Assembly: GCA_964593705.1 (NCBI GenBank)
Contig: CAZQIV010000012.1
Span: 1 to 64,000 of the forward strand
Direction: 5' to 3'
Length of the DNA stretch: 64,000 nucleotides
Source of the DNA: SABY01 sp964593705
GTDB taxonomy: Bacteria; Bacteroidota; Bacteroidia; Bacteroidales; 4484-276
Position 1 is the stretch's first letter; the number at the start of each line of letters is the position of its first letter. A program made the position numbers and the translations under genes. Below are positions 25,225 to 35,500 of the stretch, one piece after another. Under the pieces are notes generated by a model. The model made no database searches and was not told where the DNA came from. It saw only the letters and a list, made by a program, of their open reading frames with translations.

Positions 25225-27474
25225 ATGAAGGAAATTGATTCGGAGAATTTGGCAACACTTGCTTCAAAATATGCCAACAGTACCAACCGGCACATATTTC
25301 TTACAGGCAGAGCCGGAACAGGCAAAACCACCTTCCTGAGGAGTTTTGTTAAAAAAACCCATAAAAAATGTGTGGTTGCAGCACCCACCGGAATTGCCGC
25401 TATTAATGCAGGCGGGGTTACCCTACATTCGCTGCTGCAACTGCCTTTCGGGTGTTTTATCCCTGCCGAGCTTCCGCCGGGCATGACCGAAATTAACGTG
25501 GAAATAAATACCCCCCAATCTATTGGCCGCAACCGGCGGATGAACAAGGTAAAACAAACACTTTTGCGGGAGATCGAATTGCTGGTGATAGATGAAGTGA
25601 GTATGCTGCGTGCCGACCTGCTGGATGCCATCGATGCCATGCTGCGATCGGTTCGGCGTCAGCGCTACATCCCTTTTGGTGGTGTGCAAATGCTTTTTAT
25701 CGGTGACCTGCTGCAGCTTCCTCCGGTAATAAAAGACAACGAATGGCGGTATCTGTCACCCTTCTACAAATCAGCCTACTTTTTTGAAGCCCATGCCCTG
25801 AAAAATAACCCGCCGGTTTACATCGAACTTGAAAAAATTTACAGGCAAACCGATCAGGATTTTATTGAACTGCTGGGAAGATTCAGGAATAATAACCCTT
25901 CAAAGCAGGATTTGGATAGGCTCAATCTTACGTTTACTCCCGATTACCCAAAAAAAATTGACGAAGGTTACATTTTCATCACCACGCATAACTACAAAGC
26001 CGATGAGAAAAATAAGACCGCGTTGCATAATTTAAAAAGCAAAACCTTTACATACTCAGCAACAGTAAAAGATGACTTCCCCGAGCACAATTTTCCGCTT
26101 GAGTATAACCTGACCCTGAAAAAAGGGGCACGTGTGATGTTTGTAAAAAACGATGCTTCCGGCGAAGGCAGGTATTTTAACGGGAAAATTGGTGCAGTGC
26201 AAAAACTTGATATGGATGAGGTAGTGGTTGAATTTGATGATGACTCCGATCCGGTAACGCTAGAAAAATATACCTGGGAAAATAAGCGATACACACTCCA
26301 GCCCGAAAATAATGAGATCGAAGAAAAGATCGTTGGAACATTTACACATTATCCTGTAAAATTGGCCTGGGCGGTAACCGTTCATAAAAGCCAGGGCTTA
26401 ACCTTTGATAAAGCTATATTGGATTTGGCAGGTGCATTTGCCCCGGGGCAGGTTTATGTTGCACTTTCGAGATTGCGCAGTTTAAAGGGGCTTGCGCTTT
26501 CATCCCGATTATCGCCCAACAGTCTCAATATAGATCAACATGTGAGCAATTATTCAACACAAAAACCCCCATCCACTGAACTGGATGAGAACCTGGAATC
26601 CGAACGCGTAAACTTTATTGGCGAGCAAGCACTCAAAGCTTTTAATTTTAATCAACTAAAAAGTGAGTTGGTTTATCATTACAGAAGTTATGATAAGGAT
26701 GCCGGGAAATCGACAAAACAAAAACATAAATTGTGGGCCGGCGAGCTACTGAATAAAATGGATGATCCGCTGGAGGTATCAAAAAAATTCATTAACCAGA
26801 TTACCACAATAACACGATCGGAAAAACCAGATATAAATTTCCTGCATCAAAGGATAATTGCAGCGAAAAATTATTTCGAACCCATTCTCAAAGATTTTTC
26901 AAAACATATCCTCGACCACATTAAAATAATTAGCAGCGAGAAAAAGGTAAAAGCTTATGTTAACGAGTTGAAGGATGTTGAAAACACTTTTTTCAGGCAA
27001 CTGTATTTTATTTACAAATGCGAAGCGCTGCTAAAATCAACACTTGATGATTCGGAGCTATCAAAAGAATCGATTAAAAAAAGTAATCTTTACAAAGACC
27101 GCAAAGAAATAGCCGAAGAAATTGTGAAAATTACACCATCGCGAAGCAAATCAAAAGAAAAGAAAGCTCCAAAACCCAAAACCCAGGATGTAACTTTTGA
27201 TTTGTATCAGCATGGCAAAACGATTGAGGAAATAGCCAAAGAGCGTGGTTTAACAGTCGGGACAATACAAGGACATTTTGTACCCTTCCTGAAAAAGGGA
27301 ATCGTGAAAATTGGACACCTCATGGAAAAGAAACGTGCCGAACACATCGCTGAATGTATCACCGAAACAGAGGCTGTAACCATTTCGGAAGTAAAACAGG
27401 TGCTGGGAGATGACTATGGCTATGGCGAGATAAGGCTTGTGTGGGCAAGTATGCCGGCAGATGAGAAGGATTGA
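25225..27474 (+). CDS. PIF1/RecD-like helicase with C-terminal helix-turn-helix domain
   Basis: A 749-aa superfamily 1 DNA helicase. Walker A GRAGTGKTT (28-36, Lys34), followed by AAPTGIAAINAGGVTLHSLL (motif Ia), VIDEVSMLRAD (motif II), GDLLQLPPV (motif III), an SH3-like insert, and VTVHKSQGLTFDKAI and QVYVALSR (motifs V and VI). The final 90 residues form a winged-helix/HTH_40 domain (LYQHGKTIEEIAKERGLTVG). This arrangement is common in Bacteroidota and acts in DNA replication and repair, probably unwinding G-quadruplex or forked DNA. It is intact, in contrast with the accessory genes to its left. Confidence 0.9.
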   Translation: MKEIDSENLATLASKYANSTNRHIFLTGRAGTGKTTFLRSFVKKTHKKCVVAAPTGIAAINAGGVTLHSLLQLPFGCFIPAELPPGMTEINVEINTPQSIGRNRRMNKVKQTLLREIELLVIDEVSMLRADLLDAIDAMLRSVRRQRYIPFGGVQMLFIGDLLQLPPVIKDNEWRYLSPFYKSAYFFEAHALKNNPPVYIELEKIYRQTDQDFIELLGRFRNNNPSKQDLDRLNLTFTPDYPKKIDEGYIFITTHNYKADEKNKTALHNLKSKTFTYSATVKDDFPEHNFPLEYNLTLKKGARVMFVKNDASGEGRYFNGKIGAVQKLDMDEVVVEFDDDSDPVTLEKYTWENKRYTLQPENNEIEEKIVGTFTHYPVKLAWAVTVHKSQGLTFDKAILDLAGAFAPGQVYVALSRLRSLKGLALSSRLSPNSLNIDQHVSNYSTQKPPSTELDENLESERVNFIGEQALKAFNFNQLKSELVYHYRSYDKDAGKSTKQKHKLWAGELLNKMDDPLEVSKKFINQITTITRSEKPDINFLHQRIIAAKNYFEPILKDFSKHILDHIKIISSEKKVKAYVNELKDVENTFFRQLYFIYKCEALLKSTLDDSELSKESIKKSNLYKDRKEIAEEIVKITPSRSKSKEKKAPKPKTQDVTFDLYQHGKTIEEIAKERGLTVGTIQGHFVPFLKKGIVKIGHLMEKKRAEHIAECITETEAVTISEVKQVLGDDYGYGEIRLVWASMPADEKD

Positions 27475-27683
27475 TTTTGGATCAATAAATTATGACGGAA
27501 TTTTTAATCTTTGTACCTTCCTGCCTTCATGGTAGAAATCAAAACCATGATGAATAATTCTCACCTTTCGCCCACCGATGATTGGCAGCAAAAATGGATT
27601 TTATCGCAGGCACATTGATCAAAATTGAAATACAAATGCTGTTTCGTTAAAAGGATAACTGAACAATACAAAAAGGAGAATAA

Positions 27684-27989
27684 GTGGAAAACGTGAATTT
27701 TAATCCGGGATCTTTTGGAAAAGATGGCGATAAAAAAGAGATGAACTTCCCCATCAACTATGACTTAAAGGTTATTCTTGATACAGAAAAGGAAATAAAT
27801 ATTCAGCAACGAAACCTGGAACTGGTACTCGAAGATGCCAACGTAAATTATGATTTTGTGAAATCGCAGCGCAGTAGCAAGGGTAAATTTGTAAGCCTTA
27901 CCATGAATATCACACTTAATGATAAAAATCAGATGGGATATTTATATCATCGCTTGAAATTACTTCCCGGGATTAAATTTGCCGTTTAA
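27684..27989 (+). CDS. YbeD-like DUF493 family protein
   Basis: A 101-aa cytosolic protein. The C-terminal 85 residues have the alpha-beta layout of DUF493/YbeD (FPINYDLKVILDTEK, SSKGKFVSLTMNITLNDKNQ, LYHRLKLLPGIKFAV), a small ACT-like fold that may sense a metabolite. GTG start at 27684 is chosen because AAAAGGAGAATAA precedes it at good spacing. It is 27 bp from crcB and may share a transcript. Confidence 0.7.
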   Translation: MENVNFNPGSFGKDGDKKEMNFPINYDLKVILDTEKEINIQQRNLELVLEDANVNYDFVKSQRSSKGKFVSLTMNITLNDKNQMGYLYHRLKLLPGIKFAV

Positions 27990-28016
27990 TTATAGATTTG
28001 CATAAATTTTTATCTT

Positions 28017-28403
28017 ATGATTAAAATAGCATACCTGGCACTGGGTGGCGCTACCGGCGCAATCCTAAGGTACTGGATTTCCGGTTTACCCCATAAATTT
28101 TACGGTGGTGTTTTCCCCTGGGGGACACTTATTGTTAACCTTGCCGGTTCATTTCTTATTGGTTTTTTCTGGGGCTTGTTGGGTCGCGAAAACATTTCAA
28201 CCAATGTCCGTTCATTCCTTTTTATCGGTCTTTTTGGAAGCTTCACTACTTTTTCCACCTTCGCATTTGAAAGCCTCAACCTTATCCGCGATGGAAATAT
28301 TAAATTTGCATTTATCAACATCGTTGCAAGTAATGTACTTGGCGTTTTGCTTGTATTTGGAGGATTTGTTTTATCAAAGATGATTCTAAACTTAAAATTT
28401 TAA
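28017..28403 (+). CDS. crcB: Fluoride ion exporter CrcB/FluC
   Basis: A 128-aa four-helix membrane protein with the FluC signatures: GGATGAILRYWISG near the N-terminus, PWGTLIVNLAGSFLIGF (Asn of the pore) at about 38-54, and GLFGSFTTFSTFAFE at about 73-87, the Phe/Thr track of the fluoride pore. FluC works as a dual-topology dimer to lower cytoplasmic fluoride. No fluoride riboswitch was seen in the short 27-bp leader. A DUF190 gene follows 4 bp later, a known association with crcB. Confidence 0.93.
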   Translation: MIKIAYLALGGATGAILRYWISGLPHKFYGGVFPWGTLIVNLAGSFLIGFFWGLLGRENISTNVRSFLFIGLFGSFTTFSTFAFESLNLIRDGNIKFAFINIVASNVLGVLLVFGGFVLSKMILNLKF

Positions 28404-28407
28404 ACCC

Positions 28408-28743
28408 ATGAGCATTTTTGAAAATGGAGTAAAGTTACGTATTTACATTGGGGAGTCCGACACCTGGAAGGGCGAAAATCTTTATGCAGCCATCGTTTTG
28501 AAAGCAAGAGAGCTTAAACTGGCCGGGGCAACAGTTTTTCGGGGAGTTATGGGTTTTGGAGCCAACAGCCACATTCATACTACAAAAGTTTTGAGGTTGT
28601 CGGAAGATTTGCCGGTGCTGATTGAATTGGTTGACACCGAAGAAAACATCCAAAAAATAATGCCATTCGTTGAAGAAACAGTTTCGCAAGGCATGGTAAC
28701 ACAGGAAAAAATCAATGTTAAACTTTACAGGGCAAAGAAGTAG
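28408..28743 (+). CDS. DUF190 protein, CrcB-associated
   Basis: A 111-aa cytosolic protein of the DUF190 family (VKLRIYIGESDTWKGENLYA, GATVFRGVMGFGANSHIHTT, VLIELVDTEENIQKIMPFVE). It resembles the PII-like fold and is usually encoded next to crcB, where it is thought to regulate or assist the fluoride channel. It starts 4 bp after crcB, so the pair is one operon. Confidence 0.88.
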   Translation: MSIFENGVKLRIYIGESDTWKGENLYAAIVLKARELKLAGATVFRGVMGFGANSHIHTTKVLRLSEDLPVLIELVDTEENIQKIMPFVEETVSQGMVTQEKINVKLYRAKK

Positions 28744-28830
28744 GCAGTCCCGAAAAACCATCCCGAAGGTTCGGGATTTGATTTCATAGTTTTTCGAGGA
28801 TGCACGAGCGAAGCTCGGCATGGGCAGTCT
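28744..28830. repeat. Dispersed intergenic repeat (CAGTCCCGAAAAACC family), copy 2
   Basis: Related to 22519-22636: CAGTCCCGAAAAACCATCCCG, TTCGGGATTTGATTTC, ATAGTTTTTCGAGGATGC, and the hairpin CGAGCGAAGCTCG. It starts directly after the DUF190 stop. The rest of the 400-bp gap to 29144 is another repeat (28917-29066) and a run of AAATGAC-type words; no gene seen. Confidence 0.7.
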
Positions 28831-28916
28831 TCAGTGGGCAGCCTTCAGTTGGCAGTCGCAGTCAAACAATTAATTACGCAAAGCCAAATTACTATCAATG
28901 ACTTTTTTTACCATAT

Positions 28917-29066
28917 AAGTACACAGAAGTAATCAATGACTACAAATGACGGCAAAACAAAATAACGAAAAGCCCCACGCACCCCTGGCCCCTAAAGGGG
29001 AAAGGCCAGGCACAAAATAAAACTTGATTTCTATCAATAACAATAAATAACAGCGAAGCTAAATAA
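28917..29066. repeat. Dispersed roughly 145-bp repeat with CACGCACCCCTG core, copy 1
   Basis: Matches 32204-32345: shared blocks ACACAGAAG, GTAATCAATGAC, AAAAGCCCCACGCACCCCTG, the hairpin CCCCTAAAGGGG, AAAGGCC, AAACTTGATTT and GCGAAGC. Followed by AATGACNAC words up to 29110. Confidence 0.75.
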
Positions 29067-29143
29067 CCACAAATGACAACCAATGACCACAAATGACTAT
29101 AAATGACAAATAACCAATAACTAAAACAAACTCTCCATCAACA

Positions 29144-29713
29144 ATGCACGAAATCGAACCTCACTACTCCTGGCGGCATCTTTATGTAGCGGCTGACGAT
29201 GAAAGGTCGCCATTTTACAATCGCGATTACAGCGAGTTTGAATTTTCTCAAGCTGTTTACAACTACCTTATCCACCCTCAGTGGGACGAAATTGGGTCTT
29301 CAACTTTGTACATAAAAATATTGTATGCCGATTATAGTGAAGGTTTTGTAATTATCGAAATAATAGGTGAATGGAATGATTGCTTGCACAACGACATCAT
29401 GTACTTAAAGCGCAACATTGTCGAATTGTTGATAGAAGAGGGTATCAATAAATTCATCATCATCGGTGAAAATGTGATGACATATTTCTCATCCGAAGAT
29501 GATTATTACCAGGAGTGGTTTGACGAAATTGAGGATGGCTGGATTGCCGCGATCAACTTTAGGGAGCATGTAACAAAAGAGTTTGCCGATGCAGGAATAG
29601 ATTATTACATCGCCTTCGGGGGATTACTGGATACACTGGAATGGAGGATTTTTAGCCCTAAGCAATTATTTGAGCGCATAGGTTCAGTAATCACAAAACG
29701 ATTGATGATGTAA
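29144..29713 (+). CDS. Conserved hypothetical protein
   Basis: A 189-aa soluble acidic protein, no signal or membrane helix. Characteristic stretches are MHEIEPHYSWRHLYVAADDE at the N-terminus, QWDEIGSSTLYIKILYADYS, NDIMYLKRNIVELLIEEGIN, and a C-terminal IAFGGLLDTLEWRIFSP. The alternating strands and helices suggest an alpha/beta fold. Family not recognised. It ends 2 bp before the acylphosphatase start, so they form an operon. Confidence 0.65.
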   Translation: MHEIEPHYSWRHLYVAADDERSPFYNRDYSEFEFSQAVYNYLIHPQWDEIGSSTLYIKILYADYSEGFVIIEIIGEWNDCLHNDIMYLKRNIVELLIEEGINKFIIIGENVMTYFSSEDDYYQEWFDEIEDGWIAAINFREHVTKEFADAGIDYYIAFGGLLDTLEWRIFSPKQLFERIGSVITKRLMM

Positions 29714-29715
29714 GT

Positions 29716-29991
29716 ATGAAAAAAGCTGTCACACTTAAAATTTCAGGCCGGGTACAAAATGTTGGTTTTCGTTATCACACCAAAAAAACAGCCCAAAATT
29801 TAAACATCGCCGGTTTTGTAAAAAATGAACCCGATAGCTCAGTTTATGTTGAGGCCACCGGCGAGGAAGAAAATTTGGATCAATTTATCTTATGGTGCCA
29901 TTCAGGTCCATCATGGGCAAGGGTTGATGAGGTAAAAATTGTGGTAATGCCCTATAAGGATTTTGATGGATTTGTAATCAGGCAATGGTAG
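29716..29991 (+). CDS. Acylphosphatase
   Basis: A 91-aa protein with the acylphosphatase signature GRVQNVGFRY at residues 11-20 (catalytic Arg19) and GFVKN at 33-37 (catalytic Asn37), a length typical of the family. It hydrolyses the carboxyl-phosphate bond of acyl phosphates in the cytosol. Two bases separate it from the upstream hypothetical gene. Confidence 0.93.
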   Translation: MKKAVTLKISGRVQNVGFRYHTKKTAQNLNIAGFVKNEPDSSVYVEATGEEENLDQFILWCHSGPSWARVDEVKIVVMPYKDFDGFVIRQW

Positions 29992-30156
29992 GTTAAAATT
30001 TCGCGATCATTTAGCTTACCCAAAAAAGCTAATAACCTCTCTAATTTAGGGGCTAACTTTCGTCAGGGTTCACTATTGTCATGCAACTGACAAGTATTTT
30101 TGGCAAATGAAAATCCCCATTAACTAACCGGACAGTGTTAAATCAATTTTCCATTC

Positions 30157-31905
30157 TCATTTATTATTGTTTTTGAGATTACATGAATTTGTTGACACAG
30201 CCCCAAAAATAGCTGAAAATTCAAATAAACTTTGTTCTATATGGCTGCACGAATAAAGAGGATCGTTGGGATTTTGGCAGGCTTTATCACGGTTTGCCGA
30301 CCACATCGACAAACGGCCAATCTTTTTTTCAACAGCCCAAACAGCCAGATCGTTAGCATCGTCAATTGTAAATATTTCACCGGGCACATCATTTTCTCCT
30401 ATCATTGGCGTAATGCCAACTTTTCTCCATATCACCGAATCGGGGATACTTTGTCCTGCATTTTGGTAAATATCTTTAAGTTGCCCGAAAAGTGCTTCTC
30501 CGGCCGAAATAGCCGCATCTCCCATATCGATTCCGGATGGACCATAATCCATCGCCATTAAATTCACACAGGTCAGGTTTACATTTTGATCGATAGCACT
30601 TTGCACCACATTTTTCCCATCAGCGGTAAGACCGGTAGGCATGGTGGGAAGTGTAAGGCTGATCTACAGTTCGGGGTATTCATTTTGGAGAAGCCTCATA
30701 GCTTTTGAACGTCGGGCTATCGATTGTTGTTCAGCAATAAAAAAACCTTCGATATCAAAATCAATTCGGCTTAAATTGTAAGCATCAATCACGATTTTTA
30801 TGGCATCGCGAAGTTCAAATTCATCGGCTGCAGCATAGGCGAGCATAACACCGGTGGCACCACCAAACGACATGATAATTTCGCCACCATGAGAACGCAA
30901 CGAAGTGATTTTGTCCTGGTAATAATCCATCCCCAAAGTTGGGTAGCCACCCCAACAGGCATTGGCCCCTGTTTCCCATTCGTTATCAACAATAAATGCA
31001 CAGGTGTAATTACAAATACCCGTGCCACTTACATCAGTGATGTCGAAGTTGGGCCAGAGTAAACAATCAACATAAGGAGCAAAAACCAAGTCATCAGAAG
31101 GAGGGAGAGGTTCATTGATAAAATGAATTTGTACTTCATCGCTGCTACTACCACAAACTGTGGTGATGGTCCAGCTCAGAATATAGTCATTGGGTTGAAT
31201 GCCAGTAAAAAGGCTATTTGGATTTAATGGATCGGCAACTACGCCACCAATACCGGAAATAATTTCCCAATTTCCTGTTCCTGACTGAGGGGTGTTCGCA
31301 TTCAGGGTTGCCTGATCTCCAATAATTGTCTGGCTTTCACCGGCAATAGATTGAGAAGGTTGGGGAGAACAATTCCCGCACATCTCCATCCAAACCAGCC
31401 CTGTGTAATAGTTAAGACAATCTGTGGTGGAATTAAGCACTACGGTGCCTGCAGTGGCGGTAAGTAAATCAATTTCTGCCTGACTCAATACCGTAATCTC
31501 TTTCATTGCAGCTGTCTTTGAATGGAGGGCATAGGGTATGCTCAACAACTGTGATGTTCCTAAAAAAATAAAGTCCCCATTTCCTTCGGTATCAATTTCT
31601 GTTTTTATATAGTATGTGTCATCACCCCATTCAATTTCAGAAAAGTTACCGGATATCAATAATCCGACACCTATTTTTAGATCGACCAACCCGTATCTGT
31701 TAGTTTGGGTTTCGTGCAATTCAATATATTTTGCTATACCATTGGAATTATTTTCCAATAGACTGATTTTTATAACAAGATCAAAATCAGTCAACATCTG
31801 CCCTGTGGAATCCCTGGCAACAAATTGATAATTGAAAGCTTCAGGAGCCTGAGCAAAAATTGCTAATGAAGATATGACCAATGCAAAAATTAATATTTTT
31901 TTCAT
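30157..31905 (-). pseudogene. Secreted GH18 chitinase-like protein with a nonsense codon
   Basis: One minus-strand frame of about 580 codons broken only by TAG at 30664-30666. Upstream part (413 aa): signal peptide, the surface module APEAFNYQFVARDSTGQ shared with the 12943 pseudogene, then a GH18-type barrel (FAPYVDCLLWPNFD, IIMSFGGATGVML, SRIDFDIEGFF with the catalytic Glu of the Asp-x-Asp-x-Glu motif). Downstream part (161 aa): LTLPTMPTGL, VNLMAMDYGPS, LSMWSANRDKA, completing the barrel. The stop stands where a Gln or similar would fit (CAG to TAG is one change). Without readthrough, the product lacks the substrate-binding Met-Asp-Tyr loop. No sorting domain is seen at the end. Confidence 0.85.
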
Positions 31906-32203
31906 CTGTTTATAATATATTTGTTAATAGTCGGATAGCATGCCGCGAATTATCAGTAGAATCACATCACTATTTTAATCATTGCAGCCCGTGAATTATA
32001 ATTATTTTAATCATGCAAATTTAAACCTGCTTATTATGTGATCTTTAGCAAAGATAAATAAATTTTTACTTTCCCGGTAACTATTTAGTGCTTGCCCATA
32101 AATTCAACGATTTTTTGATTAAAGCTTGTCCGAAGGACTCCTTTGGAGAAAATTTTCTACTTTTCGGGACGACAACTAATGAATTTCTTGAACCACAGAA
32201 GTA

Positions 32204-32345
32204 CACAGAAGAACACACAAGTAATCAATGACCAAAAAGCCCCACGCACCCCTGACCCCTGAAGGGGAAAGGCCTGACACAATACAAAACTTGATTTTTA
32301 TCAATGACAATTTAATGACGGCGAAGCCAAATCACCATCAATGAC
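32204..32345. repeat. Dispersed roughly 145-bp repeat with CACGCACCCCTG core, copy 2
   Basis: Second copy of the 28917-29066 element, same orientation. The gap 31906-32583 holds only this, the hairpin CCCGCACTTGCGGG (near 32404) and the repeat at 32446-32583; no gene. Confidence 0.75.
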
Positions 32346-32445
32346 TTGCCAGCCCTATTTAGAGCTTGTCTATAAAGTCAATGATTTTTTGATTTAAGAT
32401 TGATCCCGCACTTGCGGGAATCGTCCGAAGGACTCCTATGGAGGA

Positions 32446-32583
32446 GATTTTAGATTGTATTGAATATCACCAACATCTTAGATCTAAAATCGCCTGCCTC
32501 GCCTGCACACGAGCCACTTCTGGCGGCAAGGCGGGTTAATCTGAAATCGTATATTTTTATAGATGTTACTTTAAAGACACGCA
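32446..32583. repeat. AT-rich inverted repeat (ACCAACATCTTA family), copy 1
   Basis: Shares ATTTTAGATT, CACCAACATCTTAGATCTAA, TTAATCTGAAATCGTATA and GTTACTTTAAA with 58166-58310. In both copies the outer GATTTTAGATT pairs with AATCTAAAATC to form a stem around AACATCTT. This copy has a GC-rich 45-bp insert (GCCTGCCTCGCCTGCACACG region). A diverged piece is at 39160-39225. Confidence 0.7.
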
Positions 32584-35500
32584 CTATTTAACCCTCACCC
32601 TCACCCCTTTCGAGTGGGATACAAATTCCGGTGCATACATGCACTGCAAGGTTGTGATGCCGTTGGAGAAATCACCTAATTGTGAAGCAATCAATGGATA
32701 TTCAAAAACGTAGGTGCCTTTGCGGAGATAATCGAAAAAGAAATCTGTTGAAGCATCTTTCGTGGTTTGGTAATAGCCCAGGCCATTTTGATATTGATAT
32801 CCGGAAAGTACGTTGGTAGGTTCAAAAGCCGAAGCCCTCATATCGCGCAGGTGTACAAATTCCATATCCCGATCCACGCGGATTTCAATTCTTACCATTA
32901 CCTTATTTCCTAATTGTAAAACATCGCCATCATTAAGCGGTGTAATCACCCTGCCTTTTTCTGTGTCAGTTTCTACGAAGATTTCCTTTTGCACCGAAAG
33001 TCCGGTTTCGTGTTGTGTTATTTTATCCAAATCCTCAAAATATTGCCAATACAAGGCACCCCAGGCAATACCCTCATCGGTTTTTTCGACGATTACACTG
33101 CCCATTTCCGGGGAAATTTCAGAAGCTTCCCAGGTAGTTTGAAAATATCCGGTTCCGGCCTCAACGCTTCCCATATCCTCCTTGCCAATACTTTCGCTGC
33201 CCACTGTAATATTCACCAAATCGCTGCTTGCCAATAAATCGTTACCACGCCCGAGCAGGGCATAAACTGCTTCGATGGTAGCACGGTCGTTATCCCAATC
33301 CTGGGTTTGCTTTTGTTTGAGCAGCCACATTTTCATTTCTTCAACTGATTCCCGGTCACTAACAACTTCATCAAAAACCTCAATCATCATGGCCTGGGTT
33401 TCGATGGGAGCCTCATACCAAAAATATCCCGCATCATTTCGCCAGTACATTCCCATTTCATCGTTGTGGAGCGCCCGGTCTTTTAGTGAAGTAATGATCA
33501 ATGTGGGCACAGCATCCTTCTTATTTCGGTGCAAAGCAAGCGCAATCATTCCCTGTAAATAATTATTTTGTTTTTGCCAGTAGGTCTCAGCCTGGTGTTC
33601 AAAATAATTATAGGCAGTTTCCTGCGATGGGTTGATCATAATATGTTTGTAAAAACTCCGCGCGTAGAGATATTGAATATGATGTGATGACAGGTGATTT
33701 TCATCCATTTTATCAGGATTGCGCTTTTTTAATTCTTCAAAATCTTCGTGTATTTCGCTGTCTAAAAACCGCACCGCACTGTTCATCATTCGCTTTACGC
33801 GATCATCGCCCAGGGCATCAATCACTCCAAGGTGATTGAGTTTCCCCAATCCCACTACTATCATTTGAGTTATGTAGCGACTTTCGCGCATGTCGTCCAT
33901 CCAGCAAAATCCTCCTCCCGGCTTCTGGTATTTTTCAAGCAAACGAATAGAATTATCCAAACGGTTTTGCATGTTGTTCAGGTCGAAGAGCAGGGCAATA
34001 CGTTGCTTACGCTCCTGTTCATTTTGTGCATTGAGCACCCAGGGAGTTTGTTCGAGCAACACCTGTTTCAGTTCCTGATTCTTTTCCAGTTTTGAAAGGA
34101 ATGACTCAGGGGTTTCGGTTTGCCAATTTTCAAACACCCTCTTAATTTCAGGGTTTTGATTGGTGATATGGAAAGCAATACTGTTGGCAAAAAAGGAAGT
34201 AAATACCGAAATGGCGTTATTGTATTTGATTTCGGAAGCAACAGGTAGTGCCTGTACGGCATACCATGCCGGATTGGATGCAAATTCGAGGGTAAGCCGA
34301 TAATTTTCCAGGCTTTGGCTTTCGCCGGATTTGATAAGCTTTTCAAAATTAAATTCTTTGGTTTCGTTTCCCCCGACAGGCATAGGCATCGCTTCGGTTA
34401 CCATCATGCGGTTTGGAAGTACGGGAATAGATTTTTCTTCGCCATCGGTAAAATTTCTGGCGCTGGCCTTCACACGATAAGTAAGTACGCCATATTCTTC
34501 CGGGATTACAAGCTGCCATTTTACCGTGGTGCTTTTTCCCTGGTCAGCCTGAAATCTTTTTGAAGTCCCACCACTCAATACTTCAGCACTTACCTCTTTC
34601 ATCGAAACGGCATCAAATAATTGAAGCTGTGCATAGCCATCCAAATTTTCATCGGAAAGGTTGCTGATTTTAGTTGAAAACCAAAGGGTGTCTCCTTCCC
34701 TGAAAAAACGGGGAGCATTGGGCACGACCATTAATTTTTTGGCTGCGGTAAATTCCTCTTGCAAAAATCCTGTCATCAAATCTTTGGTGTATCCCAAACC
34801 CATAAATTTCCATTGTGTGAAAGATTCGGGCAGGGTAAATTCTATGACTACATTACCGCTATCGTTGGTTTTGAGTTCGGGATAGAAAAAGGCCGTTTCA
34901 TTAAAGTTGCGCCGAACCTGAAAACCTGTTTCAGTAGCCTTACTTTGTTCCTCTTTTGGTGATATTTCACCTTGCCCAGTTGGTGGAGGCGGAGGTACTT
35001 CTCCATCAGCCATAACTACAAGTTCTTCGTTGGCTGCTTCATTCATTGGTGCAGCCTGCATATCACTTCTGCTTTTCATGCCTCCCATCGCATCTCTCAT
35101 CAAATAACCACCATAGTTGCCCAGGCCAAACCAGTTCAAACGGTCGTATTGGGGGAAAATGTAATTTTTATAAGTAACAGGATCAAAATCGAATTCACCG
35201 GTAGATGAAGTTGTGAAATTGCTGTTTGCCTGCCATGCGTTGATCTGGTTAAAGGAATTGTACAAAGAGAAATTCCAGGTGTGGGGAAGGAAAGCATCAA
35301 GCGAAGCATCGTACATGGACGCCAGCATTTCGGCGGCCACCTTATCGCCGTTTTTGTTGCGGATGGTAATGGTCCATTTTTCCTTGCCACCCGGCTCCAG
35401 CTCACTCCTGAAAGTCTCGAAAGCCAAATCAAGTTTTTTATTGGTGTAAGGAACTTCAATAATTTGTGTACCGGAATAAATCCTGTTGTCGATTACAAAG

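Noticed and set aside
27500..27540. Promoter for the YbeD-like gene
   Set aside because: TAATCTTTG has one base too many for TAnnTTTG and no TTTG lies at the right distance.
27990..28016. Fluoride riboswitch before crcB
   Set aside because: The leader is only 27 bp and lacks the conserved GGCGATGG-type core; nothing similar was seen upstream of the 27684 gene.
30232..30561. Plus-strand gene opposite the GH18 pseudogene
   Set aside because: Antisense shadow of the chitinase-like frame, which has clear GH18 motifs.
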